From Planctomycetia bacterium (GTDB taxonomy: Bacteria; Planctomycetota; Planctomycetia; Pirellulales; Thermoguttaceae), in NCBI GenBank assembly GCA_030539035.1, contig JAUNSU010000012.1, positions 1-57,766 of the forward strand: 57,766 nt of DNA, in the 5' to 3' direction. Under the pieces are notes generated by a model. It searched no databases and was not told where the DNA came from. It worked only from the letters and a program-made list of their open reading frames with translations. Positions 7,751-16,015 of this stretch are shown here, piece by piece. The position numbers and the translations under genes were made by a program. The first letter of the stretch is position 1. Every line of letters begins with the position of its first letter.

Positions 7751-10700
7751 TCATGAGCCCGAAAGCGGACTGCCGCTAACCTCGACAACACGATCGCAGG
7801 ATACAAACGCAAGCCGGCGGGAAATATGTGAAAAATCCAGGGAATACCGCCAGCTGATCCGTTTTGCGTATTCGTTTAACTGATTTTGATAATGTTCGAA
7901 CAGATCGTTTCCCATTTCGGGATCGATCAAATTGCCTTGCGGATCGAAAAGACGATCGGTCTTAAAATCGATAATATCGGCGCCGACGACTCTGTTCCCA
8001 TCATAGAGGAGAACCAGACGGTCCATGATCCCGCGGGAAACGGATCCGCTTTTACTGATCCCGGAAAAAGGACGTTCCCGTTCGACAAGCCAACGGGGAT
8101 TGTGAATGTTTGCGCGAACATGAACCGGCGTTGGACCCGGCCTATTATATTCCGAAAATGTCAATAAAGATCGGATCGCCGGCTTCTCACAAGAAGCGTA
8201 AAAGTCCTGTATCGTCGATTCGATCAATTCCTCTTGAAAAAGGATCGGAACCAGTACAGATCGCAGAAGATCGGGATCCGGTAAATGATCATCAAGCCAT
8301 TCGATTTCTTCAAAGCAGCGGTGAATCGCGGTTCCATAGGTAAATTTTCCGGGATCGGTCCATTGATGTCCCGATTTCCAGGAAGGCGCATGCTCCGGAG
8401 GAGAATCGGGATCTTCTTTCGATTCGCCGAAAATTTCGGAGATCAGATCGTTTTTGATTTCCGGAAATACGGATCGTTGACCGTCCGGAGAAAGGGGATC
8501 CGTCTGCGCTTCTTCCTTCTTGCCGATTTGATGATCATCCAGGGAATCAACCCGGGCATCATCCCAGTCGGGATCTCCCAAAGACCAGAGGACAGAAGGG
8601 TAAAAGGGATCGTTCGGACTCTCCGGACTTGCAGATTTTACCAACGCCGCTCTTAAAATATTTTCATTGGTATGCGCCGAATAAGGTTCATTTTTCTTGG
8701 ACGCCGATTTCTTTTCCGCCTCTCTTGCCGCTTTTTCCATTGCGTAGTTGGAATCTTCCGGCGCTTCGGATTTCTCCGGAGAAACGATCATTACCAATTG
8801 ACGGGCCGCACGGGTAATCGCAACATAAAGATTGCAAAATTCTTCTTCGAATTTACGCTGCATAAAAAGATCGAGATAATAGCGGAATTCGCCGGGAACC
8901 CAGGACTTTTTTTCCTTGGCGATCCAGCGAACAACGACATCATAAGGATCCGTAATCTTGGCCGAGTATGTGATCACGTTTTCCTGCTTGGGCGTAATGG
9001 AGTTGTCCAGCTGCGGAAGAACGACGATATCGAATTCCAGTCCTTTGGATTTATGGATGGTCATTACCCTTATTTTTGAGGCCGATGGTGTTTCAAATTT
9101 CATTGTCTGCGCGGAATCCAAAAAAGTATCGATCCGGACAAGATTATTTTCTTCCTGTTGACAGGCCAGTTCGACCAGTTTGCCGAGATGTTCCTGATCG
9201 CGTGAATCGCAGCTCGGGGCAAGAATCTCGGCCAGCGCGTTCACAACGCGGGAAAGACCGTTGGAAAGGATTTTATTCCGAATCAGGGAAGAGAGTCTTT
9301 CGCCGACTTCCCGATCATTGTAATTGTTCTCGTCGATTCCGAAATACTTTGAAAATGGGGGGGTGGAGGCAACATGGAACAGGGCAATCGTATTTCCCGG
9401 ATGATCCGCGATTTTCAAAAAGGAAAAAACCGCTTTGACCGCCGGAGAATTCGCGAGCGCGGTTCCCCCTTCTTCACTGCATTCAATCCCCTGTTTGCGA
9501 AGCAGGGAAACGATCTTTCCGATCATATCATTACTTCGGGTAAGAACGCCGATCGTTGCTTCCGGATGATCCTTGTGAAGTTCCATGATTCGAGAAATCG
9601 AATATCCGAGTGTCAACCCTTTTTGTCCGGAAAATTCTTTCAATGCGATTTCTTCAGATCCGGATCCGCAGTCCGGGCTTTCTCCGGAATCGGGATCCTC
9701 TTCCGATTCGCCGCTGATGAGGTCCAGATATTTCCGGACATCTCCGCGGTGAAGATCCTCATCCAAAAAGAGAGGAGCGGATTCCAAGGAACAGTATCCC
9801 TTGAGATCTTTCGTTTTGGGGGAAGATTGATGCTCTTCATATTTGCTTGACCATGCGCCCGCCGCGCTGGAGAGAACTTCCTGATTTTCGTAAGGATTTC
9901 CGCGAAGAGCACCGCATAAAACGGGATTGACCAAAAGATTCCTGAATATTTGATTGACCGTATCGATAATGATCGGACTGCTCCGCCAATTGGAGAGAAG
10001 GGAAGAGGGCGGATCAATGTTCGGCAAGGTTTCCACGTGATCCAGAATTCCGGCAACTCCGCCGCGCCAGCCGTAGATCGCCTGTTTACGATCGCCCACA
10101 CAGAAAAAGGAGGAATGATCGCCCGGTTGCCGGTTCGGAGCAAGGATCAGATTCGCAAACTGTTCGATGATTCTCCATTGAAGCGGTGATGTGTCCTGAA
10201 ATTCATCAAGGAGCAGATGTTCCGTTTTTGCATCAAGGCGATGAATGATCTGATCGGCGGCCAATTTTCCTTCCAGAAAGAGCGGAAAATCCGCAAACCG
10301 ATAGGCGCCTTCGTTGAACTTCAGATCTTTGAGAAAAGATCCGATCTGCTCCAGCAGCGATCGGGTCGCCCGGGTTTGATCCGAGAGCGGATTGACAATA
10401 AATACCCGAACTTGTTCCACGATGATCTCAAGGGCCTGAACCAACTGAGAAAGAGAACTGAAATCAACTCTCGAAAAGATCAGGGAATGGTCCAGTACGG
10501 ACAGAATTAACTTGGCGTCGGCCAAATTTTCCCAACTTCCGCTTTCGCCCGCGGCCAGAACTTTTTGAACCGCTTTCAAAAAAGGTGTATTGAGTTCGCC
10601 TTTTGAGGTTTTCGGAAGATTATTGGTATCAATCGCCGTTTGCAAATCGTTCAGGGCTGCATTCAGATCCTGAGGATCGGGCCCTTTACTGTGCGGGAGC

Positions 10701-11293
10701 TTCTCCCAGGCATCCGGCTTGGATTGATAAAGGATATCGAGCAGACTGTTGGCAAGATTAAAAATTTGCTTCTGGAAATTTCGACTCGTTTCTCCCTGAA
10801 AAAGAAGATACATCAGGCGAATCGCGGTATTCCGGGGTGTATTTTCAAGGGCAGCCCGAATCGCCTGATTGATCAGACGGGTTTGATATGATTCATCGAC
10901 GATTTTCCAGGAATCGGGAAGTCCGACTTCCATGGAAAAATTTCGGATCAGCTTCATAAAGAATGAGTCGAGGGTAGAGACCCGAATTTTATAAAGATTG
11001 CGGGCAAGATCCGCAAGAAGGCGTTCGAGCGACTGCCGCTGAAGGACTTCCGGATTTCCAAAGATCTCTTTGGACAGATTTCGAACCGCTTCTTCGGAAG
11101 CGGCCGCTTTACCGAGTCGGCTGAGGATCCGGTCGAAAATTTCGCCCGCCGCTTTACGCGTAAAGGTGGTCGCAAGGATCCGTTCGACCGGGACTCCGGA
11201 AAGAAGCAGATGGATGTATCGATTACTCAACTGAAAAGTTTTCCCGGACCCCGCCGAGGCCTTGATCACTTCATTCTTGAATTTTCTGTCCAT
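7751..11293 (-). CDS. AddA/RecB-like UvrD-family helicase-nuclease
   Basis: 1,180 residues, the size of AddA. Expected to unwind and resect double-strand DNA ends for recombination. Superfamily I helicase motifs appear in order: Walker A KASAGSGKT (about 11-19), TTFTRKAAGE (Ia), LLLDEFQDTSPLQW (II, near 364), DRKQAIYGWRGG (III), MTIHKSKGLEFD (V) and YVAITRAARQL (VI). The C-terminus carries a RecB-type nuclease: GTAIHRCFEE (near 994) and GADIIDFKTDR (near 1109) supply the His, Asp and Asp-x-Lys of the active site. No AddB/RexB partner lies in the window. Start ATG 11293 follows GGAAG. It sits 36 bases after purM on the same strand. Confidence 0.9.
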   Translation of the reverse strand: MDRKFKNEVIKASAGSGKTFQLSNRYIHLLLSGVPVERILATTFTRKAAGEIFDRILSRLGKAAASEEAVRNLSKEIFGNPEVLQRQSLERLLADLARNLYKIRVSTLDSFFMKLIRNFSMEVGLPDSWKIVDESYQTRLINQAIRAALENTPRNTAIRLMYLLFQGETSRNFQKQIFNLANSLLDILYQSKPDAWEKLPHSKGPDPQDLNAALNDLQTAIDTNNLPKTSKGELNTPFLKAVQKVLAAGESGSWENLADAKLILSVLDHSLIFSRVDFSSLSQLVQALEIIVEQVRVFIVNPLSDQTRATRSLLEQIGSFLKDLKFNEGAYRFADFPLFLEGKLAADQIIHRLDAKTEHLLLDEFQDTSPLQWRIIEQFANLILAPNRQPGDHSSFFCVGDRKQAIYGWRGGVAGILDHVETLPNIDPPSSLLSNWRSSPIIIDTVNQIFRNLLVNPVLCGALRGNPYENQEVLSSAAGAWSSKYEEHQSSPKTKDLKGYCSLESAPLFLDEDLHRGDVRKYLDLISGESEEDPDSGESPDCGSGSEEIALKEFSGQKGLTLGYSISRIMELHKDHPEATIGVLTRSNDMIGKIVSLLRKQGIECSEEGGTALANSPAVKAVFSFLKIADHPGNTIALFHVASTPPFSKYFGIDENNYNDREVGERLSSLIRNKILSNGLSRVVNALAEILAPSCDSRDQEHLGKLVELACQQEENNLVRIDTFLDSAQTMKFETPSASKIRVMTIHKSKGLEFDIVVLPQLDNSITPKQENVITYSAKITDPYDVVVRWIAKEKKSWVPGEFRYYLDLFMQRKFEEEFCNLYVAITRAARQLVMIVSPEKSEAPEDSNYAMEKAAREAEKKSASKKNEPYSAHTNENILRAALVKSASPESPNDPFYPSVLWSLGDPDWDDARVDSLDDHQIGKKEEAQTDPLSPDGQRSVFPEIKNDLISEIFGESKEDPDSPPEHAPSWKSGHQWTDPGKFTYGTAIHRCFEEIEWLDDHLPDPDLLRSVLVPILFQEELIESTIQDFYASCEKPAIRSLLTFSEYNRPGPTPVHVRANIHNPRWLVERERPFSGISKSGSVSRGIMDRLVLLYDGNRVVGADIIDFKTDRLFDPQGNLIDPEMGNDLFEHYQNQLNEYAKRISWRYSLDFSHISRRLAFVSCDRVVEVSGSPLSGS

Positions 11294-11329
11294 TTGCTTC
11301 CAATCCGTTGGATATTCCAGTTTAATGGT

Positions 11330-12358
11330 TTATTCGGAAACGATGGATCCGACGAGTTGACATTCGAGGTTCATCGTCTGAATTGCCTGAAGAACGGCGT
11401 CGGCGATATCCGGACGAACAACAAGAACAAGTCCGATCCCGCAGTTGAACACGCGTTCCATCTCCTTATCGTCGACATTGCCCAATTTTTGGATCCATTG
11501 GAACGGGAAGGGTATTGAGGAAGGAGTGTATGTAATGCGGGATTTCAGACCGGACGGAAGGATTCGGCCAAGATTTTCTTCCAGCCCGCCGCCGGTAATA
11601 TGGGCAATTCCGCGAATCCCCTGATTCGCTCCGAACTGATCCAAAAGAGAAAGAACCGGACGAACATAAAGTCGGGTCGGCGTGAGAAGAAGCTCTCCAA
11701 CGCTTTGGCCTGTTTCCGGGATCTTGTCTTCCGCTTTCAAACCGGCAATTTCGAAAACGATTTTGCGGATCAGGCTGTATCCGTTCGAATGAAATCCGGA
11801 AGAGGAGATCCCGATCAGAAAATCATCCTTCTGAATCGATTTACCGTCGATAATATCTTTTCGTTCGGCAACTCCAACACAGAAGCCGGCAAGATCATAT
11901 TCGCCCGGCTGATAAAGATCCGACATGATCGCCGTTTCTCCGCCAATCAGGGCGCAATCGCTTTCCGAGCATCCCCGGGCAATTCCGGCAACGATTGTTT
12001 CCAGAAGATCGGGATCATCTTTCGGCATTGCAACGTAATCGAGAAAGAAGATCGGACGGGCACCGCAGCAGATCGCATCGTTTACGCTCATCGCGACCAG
12101 ATCGATTCCAACCGTATCATGCTGATTGCATTGACAGGCGACTTTGATCTTGGTTCCCACTCCATCCGTACAGCTTACAAGAACGGGATCCTCATATTTA
12201 TGATTCAAGCCGTTGAGTTGAAAAAGACCTGCAAAGCCCCCGTCCAATCGGAGAACGGCGGGCGAAAAGGTCTTTTTCACAAGGTTGGGGAGCCGGGACA
12301 TCGACTCCGCATAGATATCCAGATCCACTCCGGAATCTTTATATGTCGCTTTTTGCAT
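11330..12358 (-). CDS. purM: Phosphoribosylformylglycinamidine cyclo-ligase (AIR synthetase)
   Basis: 342 residues, normal length. It closes the imidazole ring of AIR from FGAM with ATP in purine synthesis. The N-terminus YKDSGVD, the glycine-rich TDGVGTKIKVA segment (about 64-74), AMSVNDAICCGARPIFFLDY, GGETAIM and SSSGFHSNGYSL are all PurM hallmarks. The gene starts at an ATG directly upstream of the AddA-like gene and follows the glycosyltransferase gene on the other side; no other purine gene is nearby. Confidence 0.96.
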   Translation of the reverse strand: MQKATYKDSGVDLDIYAESMSRLPNLVKKTFSPAVLRLDGGFAGLFQLNGLNHKYEDPVLVSCTDGVGTKIKVACQCNQHDTVGIDLVAMSVNDAICCGARPIFFLDYVAMPKDDPDLLETIVAGIARGCSESDCALIGGETAIMSDLYQPGEYDLAGFCVGVAERKDIIDGKSIQKDDFLIGISSSGFHSNGYSLIRKIVFEIAGLKAEDKIPETGQSVGELLLTPTRLYVRPVLSLLDQFGANQGIRGIAHITGGGLEENLGRILPSGLKSRITYTPSSIPFPFQWIQKLGNVDDKEMERVFNCGIGLVLVVRPDIADAVLQAIQTMNLECQLVGSIVSE

Positions 12359-12445
12359 GAGTTTCCTCGAAGTAAGAATTGATCGTTGTTAATACCGAAT
12401 TATCCGTATAATATATTGTATCATTTTACTGTCGCTCTGCAAGGA

Positions 12446-13591
12446 TTACCGATGATCTTCCTTTTCGCATAAAGCGGTCCAATGATCCTCATATTCCCGG
12501 ACTTTATCGAAAATATTGAAATGAGCCGAAATTCGTTTTTGATTTTCTTTTCCGAGTCGGATTCGCAGATCGGGATTTTCGATCAAAATACGGATTTTTT
12601 CGAGAAAGATCTCTTTATCTCCGAAAGGAAACGATTGGGGCTCAATATTTTCTCCCAAGAGTTCGGCAACACCGTCCGTATTCGACGCAAAGACAGGAAG
12701 CGCCGCCTTCATCGCTTCCAGAACGACGTTCGGCATTCCTTCCCAGCGCGAAGGAAGGAGGAGCAGATCCGACTTTTTCATAAGCGCGGAGATATCCGGC
12801 CGCCATCCGCAAAAATGAATTCGGCCGGAACAGGAGAGTTGGTTTGCTCGATCCGTCAATTTTTGCCGATCCGGCCCGTCTCCGACCATCCAAAGGTCGA
12901 TCTTCTCCCTTTCGAACCAGAAAGGAAGTGTATCGAAGAGCCAATCGAGTCCTTTTTGTTCCGTAAAACGTCCAACGAAAAGAAAATTCAGGGAATCGGA
13001 CGGAAAGATCAGATCGGATACCGTATTTTTCCCGTTCTTCTCGCCCGGAAGCGGAAAATCATTCTCGGCAAGATCGATTCCGTTGGCAATGATCCGGATC
13101 TTTTGAGGATCAATCCCCTGTTCTGCGGTATATTCCGCGCAGGATCGGCTCACCGCAATATAGGAATCGGCAAGTCTTTGCGTTTTTCGATCGATCAGAA
13201 GCTGCCAACGGCTGGATCGTTCGGAAACACGAATGCCGGAACAGACAATCGGAACGCCCGCCAAGCGGCCTGCGATTCGCCCGACAAGATTCGCGTGAAA
13301 AAGAAAAGACTGGATCAGATCCGGTTTTTGCCGCTTCAGATATTTTTTTAAACGGAGAATCCCCCGAACAAGGCTGATCGGACCGGAAATATCAAGAAAA
13401 ACGATCGGAATTCCCGCTTCCCGAATTGCAGGAATCCAGGATCGCGGATCATGATATTTTTCAGGGCGCAGGACATAGAGAACCGGATCGAATTTTTCCC
13501 GATCCAATCGCGTTGCCAAAGACATCATTGCCTTTTCCGCGCCGCCTGGGTTCATTTCGGTAATACATAAAGCAATTTTCCGCTTTTCCAT
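12446..13591 (-). CDS. Glycosyltransferase family 4
   Basis: About 381 residues, GT-B fold. The N-terminal Rossmann half begins KIALCITEMNPGGAEKAM, the usual sugar-acceptor side start. The C-terminal donor half shows FVGRFTEQKGLDWL, then SRWEGMPNVVLEAM, the conserved E-x7-E of retaining GT4 enzymes, and VFASNTDGVAELL. It likely transfers a nucleotide-activated sugar to a lipid or polysaccharide precursor at the membrane face. Acceptor unknown. ATG 13591 is preferred to the in-frame GTG at 13639 because the fold begins just after it. Upstream are about 250 non-coding bases shared with a divergent gene. Confidence 0.9.
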   Translation of the reverse strand: MEKRKIALCITEMNPGGAEKAMMSLATRLDREKFDPVLYVLRPEKYHDPRSWIPAIREAGIPIVFLDISGPISLVRGILRLKKYLKRQKPDLIQSFLFHANLVGRIAGRLAGVPIVCSGIRVSERSSRWQLLIDRKTQRLADSYIAVSRSCAEYTAEQGIDPQKIRIIANGIDLAENDFPLPGEKNGKNTVSDLIFPSDSLNFLFVGRFTEQKGLDWLFDTLPFWFEREKIDLWMVGDGPDRQKLTDRANQLSCSGRIHFCGWRPDISALMKKSDLLLLPSRWEGMPNVVLEAMKAALPVFASNTDGVAELLGENIEPQSFPFGDKEIFLEKIRILIENPDLRIRLGKENQKRISAHFNIFDKVREYEDHWTALCEKEDHR

Positions 13592-13742
13592 AATTCGGAT
13601 CTTTCGAATGTTTTTCAGATCAGAGATATTTCGGATCACAAATACGACGATTTTCCGAGCACATTTTCGATCCCATTTTAACTTTGGATCATTTTTAAGT
13701 CAATAGGATTCATTTTTTATTGCGTCGATTTGTCCGATCCAC

Positions 13743-13771
13743 TTGAAAAATAATTCCGTTTGCGATATATT
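13743..13771 (+). promoter_or_regulatory. Sigma70-type promoter for the PQQ-type propeller gene
   Basis: TTGAAA (13743-13748), 17-base spacer, TATATT (13766-13771), about 80 nt before the ATG. A short direct repeat (GTGATCA GTGATCA, about 13793-13806) lies in the leader downstream of it. Confidence 0.55.
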
Positions 13772-13851
13772 TAGATGAGTGAATAGAGATTCGTGATCAG
13801 TGATCAGGATTAATGTCCGGGGAATAAACAGAAATTAAACAGGGATTGAAC

Positions 13852-15129
13852 ATGAGATTATTTTTATTTGCGGTGCTGATATTTTCGGTTTCTTTTGTTC
13901 AGGCGGGCGATTGGCCGCAGTGGAAAGGAAGCGCACGCGATAATCGATCGACGGAAACCGGTTTAAATACGGATTGGAACCGGAATCCTCCCCCATTGAT
14001 TCAGTCGATTTCCGGACTTGGAATCGGTTTTTCGAACCTCTGTTTTTCCGGCGATCGGATCTTTACCATGGGCGATTTCGACGGGCGAACCTGTCTTATC
14101 GCGCTGGACCGCAAGTCCTGTCGGATGATCTGGAAAAAAGATATCGGGGAAGGGGGAAAAGTCAATGGATATGTCGGTCCAAAAGCAACGCCGGCAGCGG
14201 GCAATCAGCGCGTCTTCGGACTTAATCAGAAAGGGATCCTCTTCTGCTGTGATTCGGAATCGGGAAAGATCCTCTGGGAAAAAAATCTGTATGAAGATTT
14301 TGATGGATATCTCATGAAAAGAGGCCCCAAAAGAGACGATGATTGGGGATACGCCGAATCGCCCCTGCTCGATGGAAATCGGGTCGTCTGCTGTCCAGGC
14401 GGAGAAAAAGGAGCCGTAATCGCATTGAACGCGGAAAATGGGGATCTCGTTTGGCGAGCTCGGGAACTCAAAAATCGTGCGTGCTATGATTCCATTGTTC
14501 CCATGCAATCTTCACTCGGACGATGGTATCTCACGATCACGGAAGGCGATTTCGCCGGAATTGATCCCAAGAGCGGAAAGATCCTCTGGAAAGTTCCTTT
14601 TACCGGAAGTCCTTCCCTTTGCTGTGATGCCGTTTGCGACGGGGATTATACATGCTTCAGCTTCGCGGTCAAAAAAGGATTTTTCGGATATAAAATCGAA
14701 AAAAAGGAAGGACAACTCGTTCCGCGGGCCCTTTACACGCTCAACGAGACCGGCAACAAACATCATGGAATGATCCAGGATCGCGGATACGTTTATGCGG
14801 CAACCGATCGCGGGGAATTTCTCTGCTTCGATCTGAAATCTGGAAAACTCGCATGGAAAAACAGAAGGCTTCGCGGATCCTGTGTTCAAACCTTTTTTGA
14901 AGGACATCTGATCCTGCGGCAGGAAAGAACCGGCGATCTTCTTCTGGTCGAAGCGAATCCGGAAAAATATGTTGAAAAAGGAAAGATCCGGCAGCCCGAT
15001 CGAAGTGATAAAAACGCGTGGGTCTATCCGGTAATCGCCGATGGAAGGCTCTTCGTGCGCGATCAGGATCGATTATTCCTTTACGATCTCAAAATACCAG
15101 CAGAGAACAAACAAGAACACGGAATCTGA
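13852..15129 (+). CDS. Secreted PQQ-type (outer-membrane-assembly-like) beta-propeller protein
   Basis: 425 residues. A signal peptide (LFLFAVLIFSVSFVQA, cut near GDWPQW) exports it. The mature part starts with the DWPQWKG motif typical of this planctomycete family and contains repeated propeller blades: ALDRKSCRMIWKK, CDSESGKILWEKN, ALNAENGDLVWRA, GIDPKSGKILWKV and CFDLKSGKLAWKN. These are the W-containing PQQ-like repeats. No quinoprotein catalytic residues are obvious, so a scaffold or binding role is more likely than dehydrogenase activity. ATG 13852 has AGGGA six bases upstream. It stands alone, convergent with the signalling operon that follows. Confidence 0.88.
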   Translation: MRLFLFAVLIFSVSFVQAGDWPQWKGSARDNRSTETGLNTDWNRNPPPLIQSISGLGIGFSNLCFSGDRIFTMGDFDGRTCLIALDRKSCRMIWKKDIGEGGKVNGYVGPKATPAAGNQRVFGLNQKGILFCCDSESGKILWEKNLYEDFDGYLMKRGPKRDDDWGYAESPLLDGNRVVCCPGGEKGAVIALNAENGDLVWRARELKNRACYDSIVPMQSSLGRWYLTITEGDFAGIDPKSGKILWKVPFTGSPSLCCDAVCDGDYTCFSFAVKKGFFGYKIEKKEGQLVPRALYTLNETGNKHHGMIQDRGYVYAATDRGEFLCFDLKSGKLAWKNRRLRGSCVQTFFEGHLILRQERTGDLLLVEANPEKYVEKGKIRQPDRSDKNAWVYPVIADGRLFVRDQDRLFLYDLKIPAENKQEHGI

Positions 15130-15165
15130 TAAGAATACAAAATCCAATAAGAACACGGCTCCCGT

Positions 15166-15615
15166 TTACAGTTCTTTTTTCGCCTGATGGTCCTGATCTG
15201 CGGAGGGATATTTTTTCATGAAGAGCTCTGTTCCCGACGCTTTATATTGAATGGAATACATACATTTTTTCATGAGAAAGAGGCCCCGTCCGCGGGGATT
15301 CAGAACGTTTTTGCGATCGGTTGGGTCGGGAACCGCCTGAGGACTGAATCCTCTCCCTTCATCGCAAATACGGAGACTGATCTCATCGGCCGTCAATGTC
15401 CCGTAAAAAAAGATCTTCTTGTACTGATCCGATTTATTTCCGTGTTCATACGCGTTGTTCAGCGCTTCGATCAGGGCGACATGGGTCGAGTAAATATCCT
15501 TCGGCGACCAGCCGAGAAGTTCCATCCAGTGAATAAACTGGCGAATGGCCCCTTCGATCGCTTTCGGACGGTTTTCCAATATGCGATTATAGCTTATCTT
15601 GGCCGATTGCGTCAT
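15166..15615 (-). CDS. RsbW-type anti-sigma factor / serine kinase (HATPase_c)
   Basis: 149 residues. The GHKL ATPase motifs are intact: N-box EALNNAYEHGN (about 49-59), G1 CDEGRGFSP (about 84-92) and G2 GRGLFLMKK (about 109-117). In the family such proteins either bind a sigma factor or another output protein, or phosphorylate a STAS partner. Its ATG overlaps the stop of the STAS gene by four bases (ATGA), so the two are translationally coupled and almost certainly partners. It is the last gene of the partner-switching operon. No sigma factor lies nearby, so the controlled output is unknown. Confidence 0.92.
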   Translation of the reverse strand: MTQSAKISYNRILENRPKAIEGAIRQFIHWMELLGWSPKDIYSTHVALIEALNNAYEHGNKSDQYKKIFFYGTLTADEISLRICDEGRGFSPQAVPDPTDRKNVLNPRGRGLFLMKKCMYSIQYKASGTELFMKKYPSADQDHQAKKEL

Positions 15616-16004
15616 TTCTCCGCCTCGTTTATATTCCGTTTGTTTATATTGGAGATGATCTCATCCGCACTTTTCGCGATGGGAAGCAGATCCGTTAAAC
15701 AGGTATTTTTTAATGTTCGCAGAACATTGGGTTGAAAACCGCACAAGCCGAATTTAAACCCTTTTTCTTTCGAACAGAACAGGAGCCGGATCAGAAACTG
15801 AAGGGCGGCGCTCGCAAGAATATCGACCCCGGAAAAGTCCACGATCAGAATTCTGTTTCCGAGTTCCTCCAGAACCTGTTCCATTTCCACTTCCCAGTAG
15901 AGAACACCGTTTTCAAGATCAACGATTTTTTGAATGCAATATACAATGATCCGGGAATCTTCCCTTTCCACTTTAATCGTTTTAAAATAATCATGATTCT
16001 GCAT
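15612..16004 (-). CDS. STAS-domain anti-sigma factor antagonist
   Basis: 130 residues, a single STAS domain of the SpoIIAA/RsbV type. The region VDFSGVDILASAALQFLIRL matches the conserved phosphorylation helix; the Ser in LASAAL aligns with the kinase-targeted serine of SpoIIAA/RsbV. In partner switching the RsbW-like kinase phosphorylates it and the SpoIIE-type phosphatase restores it. It starts 12 bases after the phosphatase gene, with a Shine-Dalgarno GAGG that overlaps the phosphatase stop codon, and its own stop overlaps the kinase ATG. Confidence 0.92.
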   Translation of the reverse strand: MQNHDYFKTIKVEREDSRIIVYCIQKIVDLENGVLYWEVEMEQVLEELGNRILIVDFSGVDILASAALQFLIRLLFCSKEKGFKFGLCGFQPNVLRTLKNTCLTDLLPIAKSADEIISNINKRNINEAEK

Positions 16005-16015
16005 AGTGAATATCC

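Noticed and set aside
7751..11293. UvrD or PcrA instead of AddA
   Set aside because: The length and the C-terminal GTAIH and DFKTD nuclease motifs fit AddA/RecB rather than UvrD.
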